A stretch of 64,000 nt of DNA from Clostridia bacterium (GCA_028703495.1 JAQVMT010000005.1:43600-107599), one strand, 5' to 3'. Counted from the stretch's first letter, positions 37,446 to 48,379 are shown. Made by a program: numbers and translations. The notes: a model not told the origin generated them from the letters alone.

Positions 37446-38297
37446 ATGGGTGATTTTTATGTGGTGGCAACGCCGATAGGCAACTTGGGCGACATAACCA
37501 AAAGGGCGTTGGAGGTTTTTAAGTCCGTGGATTATGTTGTTGCAGAGGACACGCGCGTTACCGGACAGCTTTTAAGGTGCTTCGAGATAAACAAAAAGCT
37601 GATTTCCTGCCACAAGTTCAGCGAGCATCAGAAAGCCGATGAAATCCTATCGTTGTTGGAGCAGGGCTTTTCGTTGGCTTATGCAACAGATGCAGGAACG
37701 CCATCGATAAGCGATCCCGGTGCAGTGCTTGTGGGATTCTTGGCAAATAACGGAGTGGATATTATTCCCGTTCCGGGCGCAAGTGCGGTTACCGCGGCTT
37801 TGAGCGTGTGCGGCTTCAACGAGAACGAATTCTCCTTTTTGGGATTTTTGGGTAGGAATAAAGGCGACATTACAAGAAGACTGGAAGCAGAGAAGACATC
37901 AGCCGTTCCGCTGTTTGTGATATACGAATCGCCGATAAGAGTTATCGATACTCTGCGAATTGTTGCACAGGTATTTCCCGATGCTCAAGCCGTCGTATGC
38001 AACGATATGACGAAGAAATTCGAGCGCGTGTATAGAGGCGACATCGATAATGTGATTGCCGAGCTTGATGCCAATGAAAAGAGCGGTAAGGGCGAATACG
38101 TCGCGGTTATCCGCAAGAATAGCAAGCCAAACCCCGATCGGGAGCAACAGTCGATCGAATCCATGCTCACAGACATCATGGCGAAAGAAGGTCAAACGCT
38201 TACCGCCGCGGTAAAGCTACTCAACGCACGTGAAAAAGAGCTGAAGAAAAGAGATATTTACGACGCTTCATTGAGATTAAAGGAGTTGTTCGAGTAA
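37446..38297 (+). CDS. rsmI: 16S rRNA (cytidine(1402)-2'-O)-methyltransferase
   Basis: VVATPIGNLGDITKRALEVFKSVDYVVAEDTRVTGQLL, ATDAGTPSISDPG, VPGASAVTAAL. Confidence 0.96.
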   Translation: MGDFYVVATPIGNLGDITKRALEVFKSVDYVVAEDTRVTGQLLRCFEINKKLISCHKFSEHQKADEILSLLEQGFSLAYATDAGTPSISDPGAVLVGFLANNGVDIIPVPGASAVTAALSVCGFNENEFSFLGFLGRNKGDITRRLEAEKTSAVPLFVIYESPIRVIDTLRIVAQVFPDAQAVVCNDMTKKFERVYRGDIDNVIAELDANEKSGKGEYVAVIRKNSKPNPDREQQSIESMLTDIMAKEGQTLTAAVKLLNAREKELKKRDIYDASLRLKELFE

Positions 38298-38391
38298 TAC
38301 AAGCCGACCGATCGGTTACGCATAATTATTGATGAGCGAATGCTTGGCTCCAATCGCTCGTCGAGTGAACAAACGAGAAACGGAGGGAAAA

Positions 38392-40341
38392 ATGAAAACG
38401 TTGTTATGGCAACCCACTAAGGAATACATCGAAAGTACGAATATGTACGACTTTATGCAGACTGCGAACAAAATTACGGGACAAAAAATGAAGAATTACC
38501 GTGAATTGTACGAGTTTTCTGTAGGTCAACCGGAGGTGTTTTGGGATTTACTTTGGAAGTATTTGGGCGTGATATCCACACCGTACGACAAGGTAGTAAG
38601 CAATATAAACGAATTTATTACGACAAGGTGGTTTTTGGGCGCGAAGATGAATTACGCAGAGAATCTGCTTAAGTTCGGAGACAGCGACCGTATCGCCATT
38701 GTTTTCAGGGGCGAAAACTCCGTAAGGAGAGTTATTACATACAGGGAATTGACTTCGCAGGTCAAGAGGACGGCATGCAAGCTCAAAGAGCTCGGCGTTA
38801 AAAAGGGCGACTTCGTATGCGGGTATATGCCCAACCTTCCCGAAACCATAATTGCTATGCTTGCAACGGGAACTGTCGGCGCGGTTTGGTGCTCTTGCGC
38901 CACCGACATAGGTCAGCTTGCCGCAATCGACAGGCTCGGTCAGGTTGCTCCAAAGGTTATGTTTACCGCCGACGGTTATTATTATAAGGGAAAGGCGTTT
39001 AATGTATTGGACAACGCCAAGGAAATCGTCAAGGGTATACCCTCCGTGCAGGCGGTTATCGTTGCGCACTATGCCGGCGATATGGCGATTGACTGTATTC
39101 CAAACGCTCTGTCTTATGATGAGGTGCAAAAGACAGACGAGAGTGGCTTCAGCTTCGAGCAGGTGGAGGCAACCGCTCCTGTTGTGGTTATGTTCAGCTC
39201 GGGAACGACGGGTAAGCCTAAGTGTATGGTTCAATCGGTGGGCGGACTTCTCATCAACCAGCTTAAGGAGTTGGTTTTGCATCACGATATGAAGCCGAAC
39301 GACATAATGCTTTATATCACGACTTGCTCGTGGATGATGTGGAATTGGCAGGCGGCGGCTCTCGGTGCGGGTTCGACGGTTGTTCTTTATGACGGCAACC
39401 CGTCCTATCCTCAAACCGATGCTATTTGGCGTATTCTCGAGGAAGAAAAGGTTACGGTTTTCGGACTTTCGGCAAGCTATATTCACTCGCTTTTAAAGTC
39501 GGAGTTCAGCCCAAAGGACTTGGGACTTACCTTACCTTGCTTAAGGTGCATATCCCAAACAGGCTCTGCACTGTCCGACGAGGGCTTCAAGTACGTTTAC
39601 AGAGAGATAAAGAGCGATTTGCATTTCAACTCTATTGCGGGCGGCACGGACATCAACGGGTGCTTTGCAAGCGGCAATCCCATGTCACCGGTATACTCCA
39701 ACGAGCTGCAGGCACCGGGTTTGGGTATGAAGATTAACTGCTTTAACGAGGACGGAAAGCCCGTTCGCGATGTACAGGGCGAGCTGGTTTGTGAACAACC
39801 CACGCCGTCGATGCCTCTGTATTTTTGGAACGATCCCGACAACGAAAGATATAAGGCGGCTTACTTCGGTATGTTCGGCAACGTTTGGAATCACGGAGAT
39901 TACGTCGTTTTTGACTCTTTTACCGGTGGGATCACCTTTTATGGCAGAAGCGACAGCGTTTTGAAGCCGTCGGGCATCAGAATCGGCACGGCGGAGATTT
40001 ACAATCAGGTCAGAAAAATCGACTGCGTTTTGGATAGCTTGGCTATCGGACAGCAGTACAACAACGATCAACGCATTATTTTGTTCGTGCAAATGAAATA
40101 CGGCAAGCTCACCGACGATATCATTAAGGAGATTAAGCATGTGTTGAAGGTCAACGCATCGCCGCGACACGTTCCTGCCCTAATTATCGAGGTTCCGGAC
40201 ATTCCCAAAACGCTTAACGGCAAAAAGGTGGAAAGCGCGGTAACCAATATCGTCAACGGCAGAAAGGTTACCAACAGAGACGCTTTGATTAACCCCGAAA
40301 GCTTGGACTTCTTCTATGCGAATCTACCCTCGCTTCAATAA
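38392..40341 (+). CDS. Acetoacetate-CoA ligase (acetoacetyl-CoA synthetase)
   Basis: AMP-binding MFSSGTTGKPKCMVQSVGG; TGGITFYGRSDSVLKPSGIRIGTAEIY; N-terminal ACS-like domain; ATG 38392 after GGAGGG. Confidence 0.9.
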   Translation: MKTLLWQPTKEYIESTNMYDFMQTANKITGQKMKNYRELYEFSVGQPEVFWDLLWKYLGVISTPYDKVVSNINEFITTRWFLGAKMNYAENLLKFGDSDRIAIVFRGENSVRRVITYRELTSQVKRTACKLKELGVKKGDFVCGYMPNLPETIIAMLATGTVGAVWCSCATDIGQLAAIDRLGQVAPKVMFTADGYYYKGKAFNVLDNAKEIVKGIPSVQAVIVAHYAGDMAIDCIPNALSYDEVQKTDESGFSFEQVEATAPVVVMFSSGTTGKPKCMVQSVGGLLINQLKELVLHHDMKPNDIMLYITTCSWMMWNWQAAALGAGSTVVLYDGNPSYPQTDAIWRILEEEKVTVFGLSASYIHSLLKSEFSPKDLGLTLPCLRCISQTGSALSDEGFKYVYREIKSDLHFNSIAGGTDINGCFASGNPMSPVYSNELQAPGLGMKINCFNEDGKPVRDVQGELVCEQPTPSMPLYFWNDPDNERYKAAYFGMFGNVWNHGDYVVFDSFTGGITFYGRSDSVLKPSGIRIGTAEIYNQVRKIDCVLDSLAIGQQYNNDQRIILFVQMKYGKLTDDIIKEIKHVLKVNASPRHVPALIIEVPDIPKTLNGKKVESAVTNIVNGRKVTNRDALINPESLDFFYANLPSLQ

Positions 40342-40545
40342 CGGAAGCATCGAAAGTCATGTAGAGACGTGGCTATGCAAAAATTTCGGCTGTAATGCTT
40401 GTATCGGATCCAAAATCCGCATCAAGGAATGATTGCATCGCATTTTGCGTGTAGAATTACCATAAGCAAATTCAATTGGACAAAAGTTTAAAGCACAAAG
40501 TTTTTCATTTTGATACACGATAGAAATAAAATAAATGGGAATACA

Positions 40546-40572
40546 AAACGGGCGGCATAGAGTCGCCCGTTT
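40546..40572. terminator. Terminator-like hairpin between convergent genes
   Basis: AAACGGGCGGCATAGAGTCGCCCGTTT. Confidence 0.75.
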
Positions 40573-40602
40573 CAAATAATTCCTTAAAATATGAATTTGA
40601 TT

Positions 40603-41265
40603 TTACTTCTGCTCATCGGGGTTTTCATCGGTTACTTCATTGCTTTTGATGTTCCGTTTATTGAAACCGATATCCTTCAGTTTTTTGAAAACGGGGCGTC
40701 TTAAAAACATAGCCAATACGATTATGACTTGTGCAGGGCAACCCACAATAAACAACGTAGCCGGCGATTTTTCGAGCAGCGAAAGATAAACCGAAAGCAA
40801 TAATCCCCAAACCAAAATCGAGATATAAATACAGAGCTGCCATTTCTTCGAGCCGATAGAGCCAAACACAATATGCACGATGCTCGAAGCGGGAATCGCG
40901 TAAATAAAGCATAGCCAAGTCCGACTTAGGTCCGGAGCAAGCCAACTCAAAAGGCTGAAAACGAGAGTGGCAATCAGCCATATTCCTACGGTAATGAGCC
41001 ACGAAAGGACTGTATGGTTAATCACCCACGAGGGCTGTCTTTTGCTTGTTTCGGTATTAATAAGGTCGTCAACGCCGATGCCGTACAATTCGGCGATTCT
41101 ACACATGGTCAGAAAATCCGGCATACCTTCCGCGCGTTCCCACTTTGATACGGATTTGTCGGAATAATTAAGTTTTTCCGCTAATTCCAATTGCGTCAAT
41201 CCGTTTTTACGTCTGTAATAAACCAGATTTTCCGCTATAGCTTGTTTTATCAAAACTTCGTCCAT
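40603..41265 (-). CDS. XRE-family HTH regulator with C-terminal TM domain
   Basis: NLVYYRRKNGLTQLELAEKLNYSDKSVSKWERAEGMPDFLTMCRIAELYGIGVDDLI + TM segments. Confidence 0.92.
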   Translation of the reverse strand: MDEVLIKQAIAENLVYYRRKNGLTQLELAEKLNYSDKSVSKWERAEGMPDFLTMCRIAELYGIGVDDLINTETSKRQPSWVINHTVLSWLITVGIWLIATLVFSLLSWLAPDLSRTWLCFIYAIPASSIVHIVFGSIGSKKWQLCIYISILVWGLLLSVYLSLLEKSPATLFIVGCPAQVIIVLAMFLRRPVFKKLKDIGFNKRNIKSNEVTDENPDEQK

Positions 41266-41613
41266 TGACCTACCTCCTTAAACATTATAGTCGATACAAC
41301 CCGAGAAGTCAAGCAATTATCGTATTCTATTGTGAGTAGAGTTAACATTTTACGACTCTACTCGGCAGTTTTTTAGTGGTGGAGTCATTTTTTATGCAAG
41401 TAGGTTGTATTTTTCTGAATAATCCTATATCATTGAATTGTGCAAAGTGTGGGATAGGTGTTTTCAGCACGCCCACTTTGCTGATAAATATAAGTATAGA
41501 AGTAATGAGTTGTCGTGCATTGTCAAGTGCCAGGATAAGCAAAGTCACTGTAGTTGGGATTGCACGGATGTAAATATTATTATAATCGGGCGGTTGCCTA
41601 CGGAGGAAGAGAT

Positions 41614-42486
41614 TTGAGAGAATACGTAATTATTACCGATACTTCGTCGAATTTGACGAATGAAATAATAGATAGATATGGTATCGAAATAGTTCCTTTG
41701 ATTTTCGTGAGCGAGGGCAAAGAGTATTTGAGTTACGAAAAGAATGCAGACAACGATTTGTCCGCATTTTACGATATGCTAAGGCACAAGAAACGTTTCA
41801 CTACGACAAGCGTCAACCAAGCGCAGTTTTGTAATGCTTTCGAGGGCGCATTGAAGGAGGGCAAGGATGTCCTTTATCTTGGCTTTTCCTCGGCATTAAG
41901 CGGAACCTATGCTGCTGCGATAAACGCAAAGAGTATTCTTGAAAAGGAATACCCCGAAAGAAAGATAGTGACGGTGGATACTTTGGGAGCATCCTTGGGA
42001 CAAGGGCTGATGGTAATCAAGGCCGCTGAAATGAAGCAAAGCGGCATGAGCATAGACGAGGTCGGCAATTGGGTGGAGAATAACAAACTGCACATTTGCC
42101 ATTTTTTCACGGTTGATAATTTAGAGTATCTGTTTTTGGGCGGCAGGGTATCCAAGTCTGCGTATTTGATTGCAAATATGGTCAATATTAAGCCCATAAT
42201 GCATATGGACGACAACGGTAAACTTGTTGCAACGGGCAAGGTTATCGGCAGACGTAAGTCAATACAGACAATTGCGGATATGGTCGTAAAGAATATTATC
42301 AATCCCGAAAGCCAAACCGTATGCATTTCGCACGGTGACTGCATTGCGGACGTCGAAAATCTCAAAGCAAAAATCGAAGCCAAAATCAAGGTCAAGGAGT
42401 GGGTAGTTAACTACGTTGACCCGGTTGTGGGAATCCACAGCGGCCCCGGAACGATTGCGATATTCTTTATCGGCGATAAAAGGTAA
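41614..42486 (+). CDS. DegV family (fatty acid-binding) protein
   Basis: YVIITDTSSNLTNEIIDRYGIEIVPL, TTSVNQAQF, VDPVVGIHSGPGTIAIFF; TTG start 41614 after CGGAGGAAG. Confidence 0.92.
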   Translation: MREYVIITDTSSNLTNEIIDRYGIEIVPLIFVSEGKEYLSYEKNADNDLSAFYDMLRHKKRFTTTSVNQAQFCNAFEGALKEGKDVLYLGFSSALSGTYAAAINAKSILEKEYPERKIVTVDTLGASLGQGLMVIKAAEMKQSGMSIDEVGNWVENNKLHICHFFTVDNLEYLFLGGRVSKSAYLIANMVNIKPIMHMDDNGKLVATGKVIGRRKSIQTIADMVVKNIINPESQTVCISHGDCIADVENLKAKIEAKIKVKEWVVNYVDPVVGIHSGPGTIAIFFIGDKR

Positions 42487-42593
42487 TAATTGCGGCTAAT
42501 GAGGCAGAATTGTTTTAATTTTACCCATATAACCCGACATAGACTATTAGTATAGTACGAACTGCGCATAAAATAAAAGAAAATACAATTAAT

Positions 42594-42756
42594 AGGGAAT
42601 CTTCGATCACCTCTTCGATTCCCTTTTTAGATTAAGTAGAAAGAGAAAATGGAAAAAGGGAATCTTCGATCACCTCTTCGATTCCCTTCTTTGATCAAGT
42701 AGAAAGAAAAATAAATTAAAGGGAAACTTCGGTAGATCCGTCGATTCCCTTTTTCG
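42594..42756. repeat. Three-copy, exact 63-bp-period array of terminator-like hairpins
   Basis: AGGGAATCTTCGATCACCTCTTCGATTCCCTT at 42594, 42657; AGGGAAACTTCGGTAGATCCGTCGATTCCCTTTTT at 42720. Confidence 0.9.
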
Positions 42757-42853
42757 GCATATTGACCAATCATCGTTATTTGCACGTAATTTATGCACAT
42801 GTGTCTCACTCCGCTTGCCGATCGAAGCAGCCATTAAGCAACACAGTCGAACG

Positions 42854-43642
42854 CTAAACTATATCCTGTTTTCTAAACGCCAAGGCGCAAGGAATTGTGA
42901 CAATTGCGACGAATACTATGGTGGAGATTGCGGTTTTAAGTAGCAGTGCGGCATCAAAATCACCCAAAACAAGCTTTGCCGATGCATACCCCGAAACGTA
43001 TTCCATGGTGTTAATTAGCGTAGCGTTGGTTGATGCATATAGCGCGGAGCCAACCAGTCCGATTCCCATAGAATAAACAATGGTGATAATCAGCGGTAAA
43101 ACCAATTTATGGCATACCATACACAACGCAGTTCCGAGAGCTATGTTTTGAATAAAGAGTAAAACTCCGATAAGCAAAGCAAGAAATAGCCGTCCTATGG
43201 CTTGTGCGTTAAGTGCGCTTCCGTAACCCAAAACGATGATGCTTAGGGCAAAAGTCGCAATATAAAACGCGACAAGTAAAACGGTTCCGTAAATCGAAGC
43301 TGTAATTATTGTGCCATAAAAGACCTTTATGCGAGAACGACCGCTTGCGATTTTGTAACGGATGGTGTTATTGGAAAAGCAAGCGGCAACAAATATCAAA
43401 ACGGCGATCGGAATCAAAAGTCCTGCGTTGTTTCCCGTGCTCAATGCGGCGAAGGTAACGAGCTCGCCATTGTACTGCGGAAGCTCGAAATCGCCCAATG
43501 AATCGGTAGTGTTTAGCAATTTAGGAATAAAAAAGTACAAAACGACCGAAAACAGTGCGAGTACAACCAGTGCGATAAGCATAATTTTTGCTAAAAGGTT
43601 CTTTCGCAGTTCCAGTAAATCCGCTCCCAATAGGTTTTTCAC
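42854..43642 (-). CDS. ABC-2 type transporter permease
   Basis: Six predicted TM segments, adjacent to ATPase; GTG start in ATGTGA overlap at 43642. Confidence 0.85.
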   Translation of the reverse strand: MKNLLGADLLELRKNLLAKIMLIALVVLALFSVVLYFFIPKLLNTTDSLGDFELPQYNGELVTFAALSTGNNAGLLIPIAVLIFVAACFSNNTIRYKIASGRSRIKVFYGTIITASIYGTVLLVAFYIATFALSIIVLGYGSALNAQAIGRLFLALLIGVLLFIQNIALGTALCMVCHKLVLPLIITIVYSMGIGLVGSALYASTNATLINTMEYVSGYASAKLVLGDFDAALLLKTAISTIVFVAIVTIPCALAFRKQDIV

Positions 43643-43713
43643 ATCGCACCTCCCACATTGTTGCGTACAGATTCCCCCAAAAGGCTCAATATAACAGCAT
43701 TTAGGTTTTTCAC
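43639..43713 (-). CDS. 24-aa micro-ORF between ATPase and permease (VKNLNAVILSLLGESVRNNVGGAM)
   Basis: GTG start overlapping ATPase TGA (ATGTGA); ends VGGAM* in an identical ATGTGA overlap with permease start; tandem duplicate of ATPase 3' end. Confidence 0.4.
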   Translation of the reverse strand: MKNLNAVILSLLGESVRNNVGGAM

Positions 43714-44633
43714 ATCGCACCTCCCGCATTTTTCCGAACGAGGTCGAAATAATAGCTCTCCAAATCGGGCGACGAGGTATTAACGCCGTACACCTCTACT
43801 CCGATATTGTCGAGGACATGAATTACGGAGGAAAGTGATAGGTTACCGTAGAATACAAGGTCGTTTCCCCGAAGCTCGCAATTCGTGATGCCGGCATTTC
43901 TCATGCTATCGATGACAGCTTGAGTGCCACTAAGCGAAAAAGCCGTGTTCTTCAATAGCTTGGAATTGATCGTGTTTGCATCGATTTGTTCTAGCATCTT
44001 GCCCCTGTGAATAAAGCCGTAGCAGGTAGCGATCTTACTCAATTCCCCCAAAATATGGCTGGAAATAAGTATGGTTTTTCCGTTTAGGCGCAGTTCCGAA
44101 ATTATGTTTCTGACAAGCAAAATGCCTTCGGGATCCAGAGCATTGATAGGCTCGTCCAACAGATAAAGATCTGCCTCGGGCAGAAGAGCCAAGGCGATAG
44201 CAAGTCTTTGTTTCATTCCCAAAGAATAGCTTCGCGCTTTTTTACCGTCCTTGTCCGAGGTCGGTAGGTTTAATCGATCCAAAATCGCCTTGATTCTTTC
44301 CTTGCCATATCCTAAAAGCTTGCACCGAACAAGCATATTGGAATAGGCGTTGAGGTTGCGGTAGAGCGCCGGGCTTTCGATAAGCGCGCTAATGCGTATC
44401 AACTCGGTCGCCGCAGAAGTCCTCAAGTCAATCCCGAACATCTCGGCTTTCTCGTACGCAGTGGGAAAAGCCATACCAGTAAGTATGCGAATTAAGGTGG
44501 TTTTACCCGCGCCGTTTTCTCCGACAAAGCCGTAGATATCGCCCTTTTTTACCGTTATGGAGAATGAGTCGAGAGCGAGGTCTGACTTTCCGTATTTTTT
44601 GTCTAGTTTATTGATTTCGATTATGTTTTCCAT
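43710..44633 (-). CDS. ABC transporter ATP-binding protein
   Basis: Walker A GENGAGKTTLI, signature YSLGMKQRLAIA, Walker B DLYLLDEP. Confidence 0.97.
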   Translation of the reverse strand: MENIIEINKLDKKYGKSDLALDSFSITVKKGDIYGFVGENGAGKTTLIRILTGMAFPTAYEKAEMFGIDLRTSAATELIRISALIESPALYRNLNAYSNMLVRCKLLGYGKERIKAILDRLNLPTSDKDGKKARSYSLGMKQRLAIALALLPEADLYLLDEPINALDPEGILLVRNIISELRLNGKTILISSHILGELSKIATCYGFIHRGKMLEQIDANTINSKLLKNTAFSLSGTQAVIDSMRNAGITNCELRGNDLVFYGNLSLSSVIHVLDNIGVEVYGVNTSSPDLESYYFDLVRKNAGGAM

Positions 44634-44723
44634 TATTTTACACCCTAAAATGATTGCTTCCGATCCATTAAACTGCTATCGGCAACAGGGTACGCACTGC
44701 AAACATAAGGTTATGTTGACTTC

Positions 44724-45311
44724 TCAACCGAGGTAATCGGCAAGAGCAGTTACGCAGACTTGCACGCTCTTAATAATCTTTTCCCGTTTCATTCCGGTTT
44801 TGCCGTCCTTAAGCAGAGGAACGTGAATAAAGCCGCAAGGAAGCTGCTCGTTCGCGACATACTGCATCAACAAATAGAATAAATTGTTGCAAACATAGGT
44901 GCCGGCATGAAAGGAAGGCGCAGCAGGCAGTTTGCTTTGAATTAGAGCGGCGACAATCCTATCCGCGGGCAGTTTGGTCTTATAAGACGACTCGCCGTTT
45001 GGATTAATTGGCATATTGGACATAATAACGCCCTTGTTATCGCCAATGGTTGCATTCATAACGTTGAGTGCAAAGAATTCGGGAGTTATTTCTTTGCGCG
45101 GAGCCTCGCCGAAGCAAATCACGCCGTCCGGCTTTTGACTATCTATGGCGGACTTGAGCAGATCAAAGCAAGTGTTGTATTCGACAGGCAAGAGCAACTT
45201 AACCGCCTCGACACTTTTGCAGTCAAAGCTTGCGCCGTTAACGCCTATGAAAGAGGCGTTTTCCTCGCGCCCGTTAAACGGAGCAAAAGCCGTAATAATT
45301 ATTTTTTTCAT
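44724..45311 (-). CDS. pcp: Pyroglutamyl-peptidase I family protein
   Basis: IITAFAPFNG, FGEAPRKEITPE, AGTYVCNNLFY (Cys), GFIHVP (His). Confidence 0.88.
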   Translation of the reverse strand: MKKIIITAFAPFNGREENASFIGVNGASFDCKSVEAVKLLLPVEYNTCFDLLKSAIDSQKPDGVICFGEAPRKEITPEFFALNVMNATIGDNKGVIMSNMPINPNGESSYKTKLPADRIVAALIQSKLPAAPSFHAGTYVCNNLFYLLMQYVANEQLPCGFIHVPLLKDGKTGMKREKIIKSVQVCVTALADYLG

Positions 45312-45334
45312 TATACACCTCATATAAAATGCGT

Positions 45335-47821
45335 TTATTCCGTTCTCAATGCGACGACAGGATCGCGGTTCGATGCAATCGATGCGGGAATCAAGCCCGA
45401 AACGACCGTCAAAAAGATGCTGATTGCGATTAATATCAGGGCAGCAAGCGGCGGCAACGAAGCAATACCATTAATTCCCGTAATGGAGAATATAATCGGG
45501 CTGAGAATTGCGGTGTTGATGATAATAGTCAGTAAAATGCCGAGTAAGCCTGCAACCAGTCCGATAAGAAAGGTTTCTGCGTTGAAAACGCGACTTATAT
45601 CTCGTTTTCGTGCGCCTACCGAACGCAAAATTCCTATTTCCTTTGTGCGTTCGAGAACCGAAACATAGGTTATTATCCCGATCATTATCGAGCTGACTAC
45701 CAAAGAAATGGAGACAAAGGCTATAAGCACATAGGATACCGAATTAACGATAGTAGTAACCGAAGAAATCACCAATTCCATAATGTCGGTATATACAATC
45801 TTTTTTTCCTCATCTACGCTCGCGTTGTATTGCTTAATAAATTCGGTAACGTAGGTTTTATTCTCGAAATCCGTGGGATAAATGTAAATGGAGTTCGGAT
45901 CGTCCTCACGAATAATACAAAGATAAGAGCATATAGTTTCGTAAGTGGTCAAAACGTCGAAGGGTTCACCCGTAAAGACATTAATTTCGGGATTATTCAC
46001 CTGTTCAATGACGATAGGTTGTGCGGCGGTGGTCGAGATCATTAACTTGCTTAACTGTTTGGAATAGCCGATAGACCCGCTGATTCCTCCGCTGGTTGAC
46101 GTGCTCTTCAATCTCACGATGCCGGACACCTTCAGGTCGATTGCCGATTCGAGTTGACTACTCACAAAATCGGAGTCCGTGGATAAGCTCGTCCAAACAC
46201 CCTCTACATTTGCGTAATACTGGGAATTGAGCAATAACTTATATTCCAGTCCCAACAGCTCGTCAAAGGTGAATGTGGGCGAGGATATATCGTAGTTAAT
46301 GTCCCCGAATATTGTCGCCAGCATAAGCTTTATGGTTTCCTCGTTGTAGTTGGGGTACATCGTCATAAGATAGGACTTAATCATTTGATATACCAATTCG
46401 TTGTAATCCTTTAAGCCCAAAGCACATAGCGTGATGTCGTTCACACGGTTATATTTATCCACAACGATAACGATATCGTTGGCTGAAGAAGGCCAAGAGC
46501 CGTCCAAAAGGTCGTATTGCTCGTAAATAACACCGGGATTATCCATAATCTCCGACCACGTAGGATAGTAATACAGATAGGACGAGATAGTACTCTCGAA
46601 GCTCTGTAACTGTTCGGGCAGGCTCATAGGATAAAACTTTTTGCCGTTCCTGTACAAGTTCATTGAGTAATCATAAGAATATTTGACCGCGCTGATTTTG
46701 CTCATGTCGATATTGGCTTCCATATAGGCTTTGAACGCGCTCATATCGTTTTGCACCACTCCGTTGCCCAGAGAATCCGCCAGCTTCATGAAAGTATTGT
46801 CGGTCGTAACCGTTGTACTGTCTGGATATTCGGTTAAGTCCTCCACTCCACCGTTTGCCGCGACAAACGAGGACATAATGCCGTTCATATCGGCGGAGGA
46901 GCGCATTATAGTTATGGGATAATCGCTCAAGGTATCCCTTTGTATGTTGTTGATGTAAAGCTGAAGTCCGTTGCTAATAGAAAGGATAAGAGCAATTCCG
47001 ATGATTCCTATGCTGCCTGCGAACGAAGTCAAAATGCTTCTTCCCTTTTTGCTTAACAGGTTTTTCAAGCTAAGTCCAAAGGCAGTTGTTATTGCCATTG
47101 AGGTTCTTTTCTGTTTGGGTGGTGCGGATATTTCCTTTGTCGTTTCATATGGATTGCTATCGCTTATTATTACGCCGTCTGAAAGGTTAACGATTCGAGT
47201 TGCGTATTTATCTGCAAGTTGAGGATTGTGAGTAACCACAATCACTAGTTTTTCCTTGCTTATTTCTTTGAGCGTGTCCATAATTGCGATGCCTGTTTCG
47301 GTGTCGAGCGCACCCGTGGGCTCGTCGGCTAGAACAATTTCGGGATTATTTACCAACGCCCGCGCAATAGCGACACGTTGCATCTGTCCGCCCGAAAGCT
47401 GATTGGGCTTTTTGTAAAGTTGGTCGCCCAAACCCACTTTGGTAAGCGCGTCGATCGCTCTTTTCCGCTTATCCGCACGCTTAACGCCCGAAAGCGCGAG
47501 CGAAAGCTCGACATTTCCAATAATGGTTTGGTGAGGAATCAGATTGTAATTTTGAAAAACGAAGCCGATCGAATGATTACGGTAAGAGTCCCAATCCTTG
47601 TCCTTATACTCCTTGGTGCTTTTTCCGTTTATTTTGATATCGCCGCTTGTATATCTATCGAGTCCGCCGATTATATTGAGTAACGTTGTTTTTCCGCAGC
47701 CCGAGTGACCGAGTATAGCTACAAACTCACTTTTTCTAAAGTTCAAGCTAACGTTTTTGAGGGCGTGAGTGACGTTATTCTGTACCCGATAGTCTTTAGT
47801 AATATTACTTAATTCCAGCAT
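45335..47821 (-). CDS. MacB-like ABC transporter, ATPase-FtsX permease fusion
   Basis: Walker [39 protein letters not shown]-terminal FtsX domain [29 protein letters not shown]. Confidence 0.95.
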   Translation of the reverse strand: MLELSNITKDYRVQNNVTHALKNVSLNFRKSEFVAILGHSGCGKTTLLNIIGGLDRYTSGDIKINGKSTKEYKDKDWDSYRNHSIGFVFQNYNLIPHQTIIGNVELSLALSGVKRADKRKRAIDALTKVGLGDQLYKKPNQLSGGQMQRVAIARALVNNPEIVLADEPTGALDTETGIAIMDTLKEISKEKLVIVVTHNPQLADKYATRIVNLSDGVIISDSNPYETTKEISAPPKQKRTSMAITTAFGLSLKNLLSKKGRSILTSFAGSIGIIGIALILSISNGLQLYINNIQRDTLSDYPITIMRSSADMNGIMSSFVAANGGVEDLTEYPDSTTVTTDNTFMKLADSLGNGVVQNDMSAFKAYMEANIDMSKISAVKYSYDYSMNLYRNGKKFYPMSLPEQLQSFESTISSYLYYYPTWSEIMDNPGVIYEQYDLLDGSWPSSANDIVIVVDKYNRVNDITLCALGLKDYNELVYQMIKSYLMTMYPNYNEETIKLMLATIFGDINYDISSPTFTFDELLGLEYKLLLNSQYYANVEGVWTSLSTDSDFVSSQLESAIDLKVSGIVRLKSTSTSGGISGSIGYSKQLSKLMISTTAAQPIVIEQVNNPEINVFTGEPFDVLTTYETICSYLCIIREDDPNSIYIYPTDFENKTYVTEFIKQYNASVDEEKKIVYTDIMELVISSVTTIVNSVSYVLIAFVSISLVVSSIMIGIITYVSVLERTKEIGILRSVGARKRDISRVFNAETFLIGLVAGLLGILLTIIINTAILSPIIFSITGINGIASLPPLAALILIAISIFLTVVSGLIPASIASNRDPVVALRTE

Positions 47822-48174
47822 AATCAACATCCTTTAACAGTCGCAGTTTAATTAATACCCTACATTGTATAGCAAGTTAATTAACGTACAGTTAAAAACA
47901 AAAATTAAGCATTGGCAAATGCATTGTCTTCGTCGAAGCTACTAGATTATCGAATGTTTATGCCGTAGGAGGAAAGCTAAGCTAATCTGTCGCGTAAAAG
48001 CAATGTTAATCAAATGCTCTAGATAAGGTTATTGCTTATCGGTTTCGTGAGAAAACTCTGATTAAATAAGGAGTTGCTTTTGGGCAAGAGCATGGCTAAT
48101 CGGTAGAATCAATGCAGACTACCGCCTTCGTTGTATCGGGCGAACCACCGATGCAAGATAATTACATTTTTGAA

Positions 48175-48379
48175 AGTTTAGAAGGTGTTTGATACAAATC
48201 AAGCCATGAGTTTACGGTTAAGTCATCATCGGCACTAAAAAAGTCTAGAAGGAGGTATGATGCAAATCAAACCTTGAGCTTACGGATAAGTCATCACCTG
48301 CACTAAAAAATGTTGAAGGGGTATGATACAAATCAAACCCGAACGAAAACAAACCATCGATCGGGCAATTGCGAGGTGA
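48175..48379 (+). repeat. Three-copy tandem array (period 67-68 bp) of SD + start + xIQIKP mini-ORFs
   Basis: TTG ATA CAA ATC AAG CCA TGA (48189), ATG ATG CAA ATC AAA CCT TGA (48257), ATG ATA CAA ATC AAA CCC... 18 aa (48323-48379); each preceded by GAAGGnG(G). Confidence 0.75.

Noticed and set aside
38548-39486. 312-aa minus-strand ORF inside acetoacetyl-CoA synthetase
   Set aside because: Antisense shadow ORF of a strongly recognisable CDS; no family resemblance.
42594-42756. CRISPR-like regular repeat spacing
   Set aside because: Only three units, the whole 63-bp unit is repeated rather than repeat + unique spacer, the units form terminator-like hairpins, and no cas genes are nearby.
42627-42809. 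60-aa minus-strand ORF with a repeated KEGNRRxDRRFPFSIFSFYLI unit
   Set aside because: By-product of the 63-bp repeat period being a multiple of three; no SD and it overlaps the hairpin array.
45135-45668. 177-aa plus-strand ORF spanning pcp and macB
   Set aside because: Antisense across two well-supported minus-strand genes; no recognisable domain.
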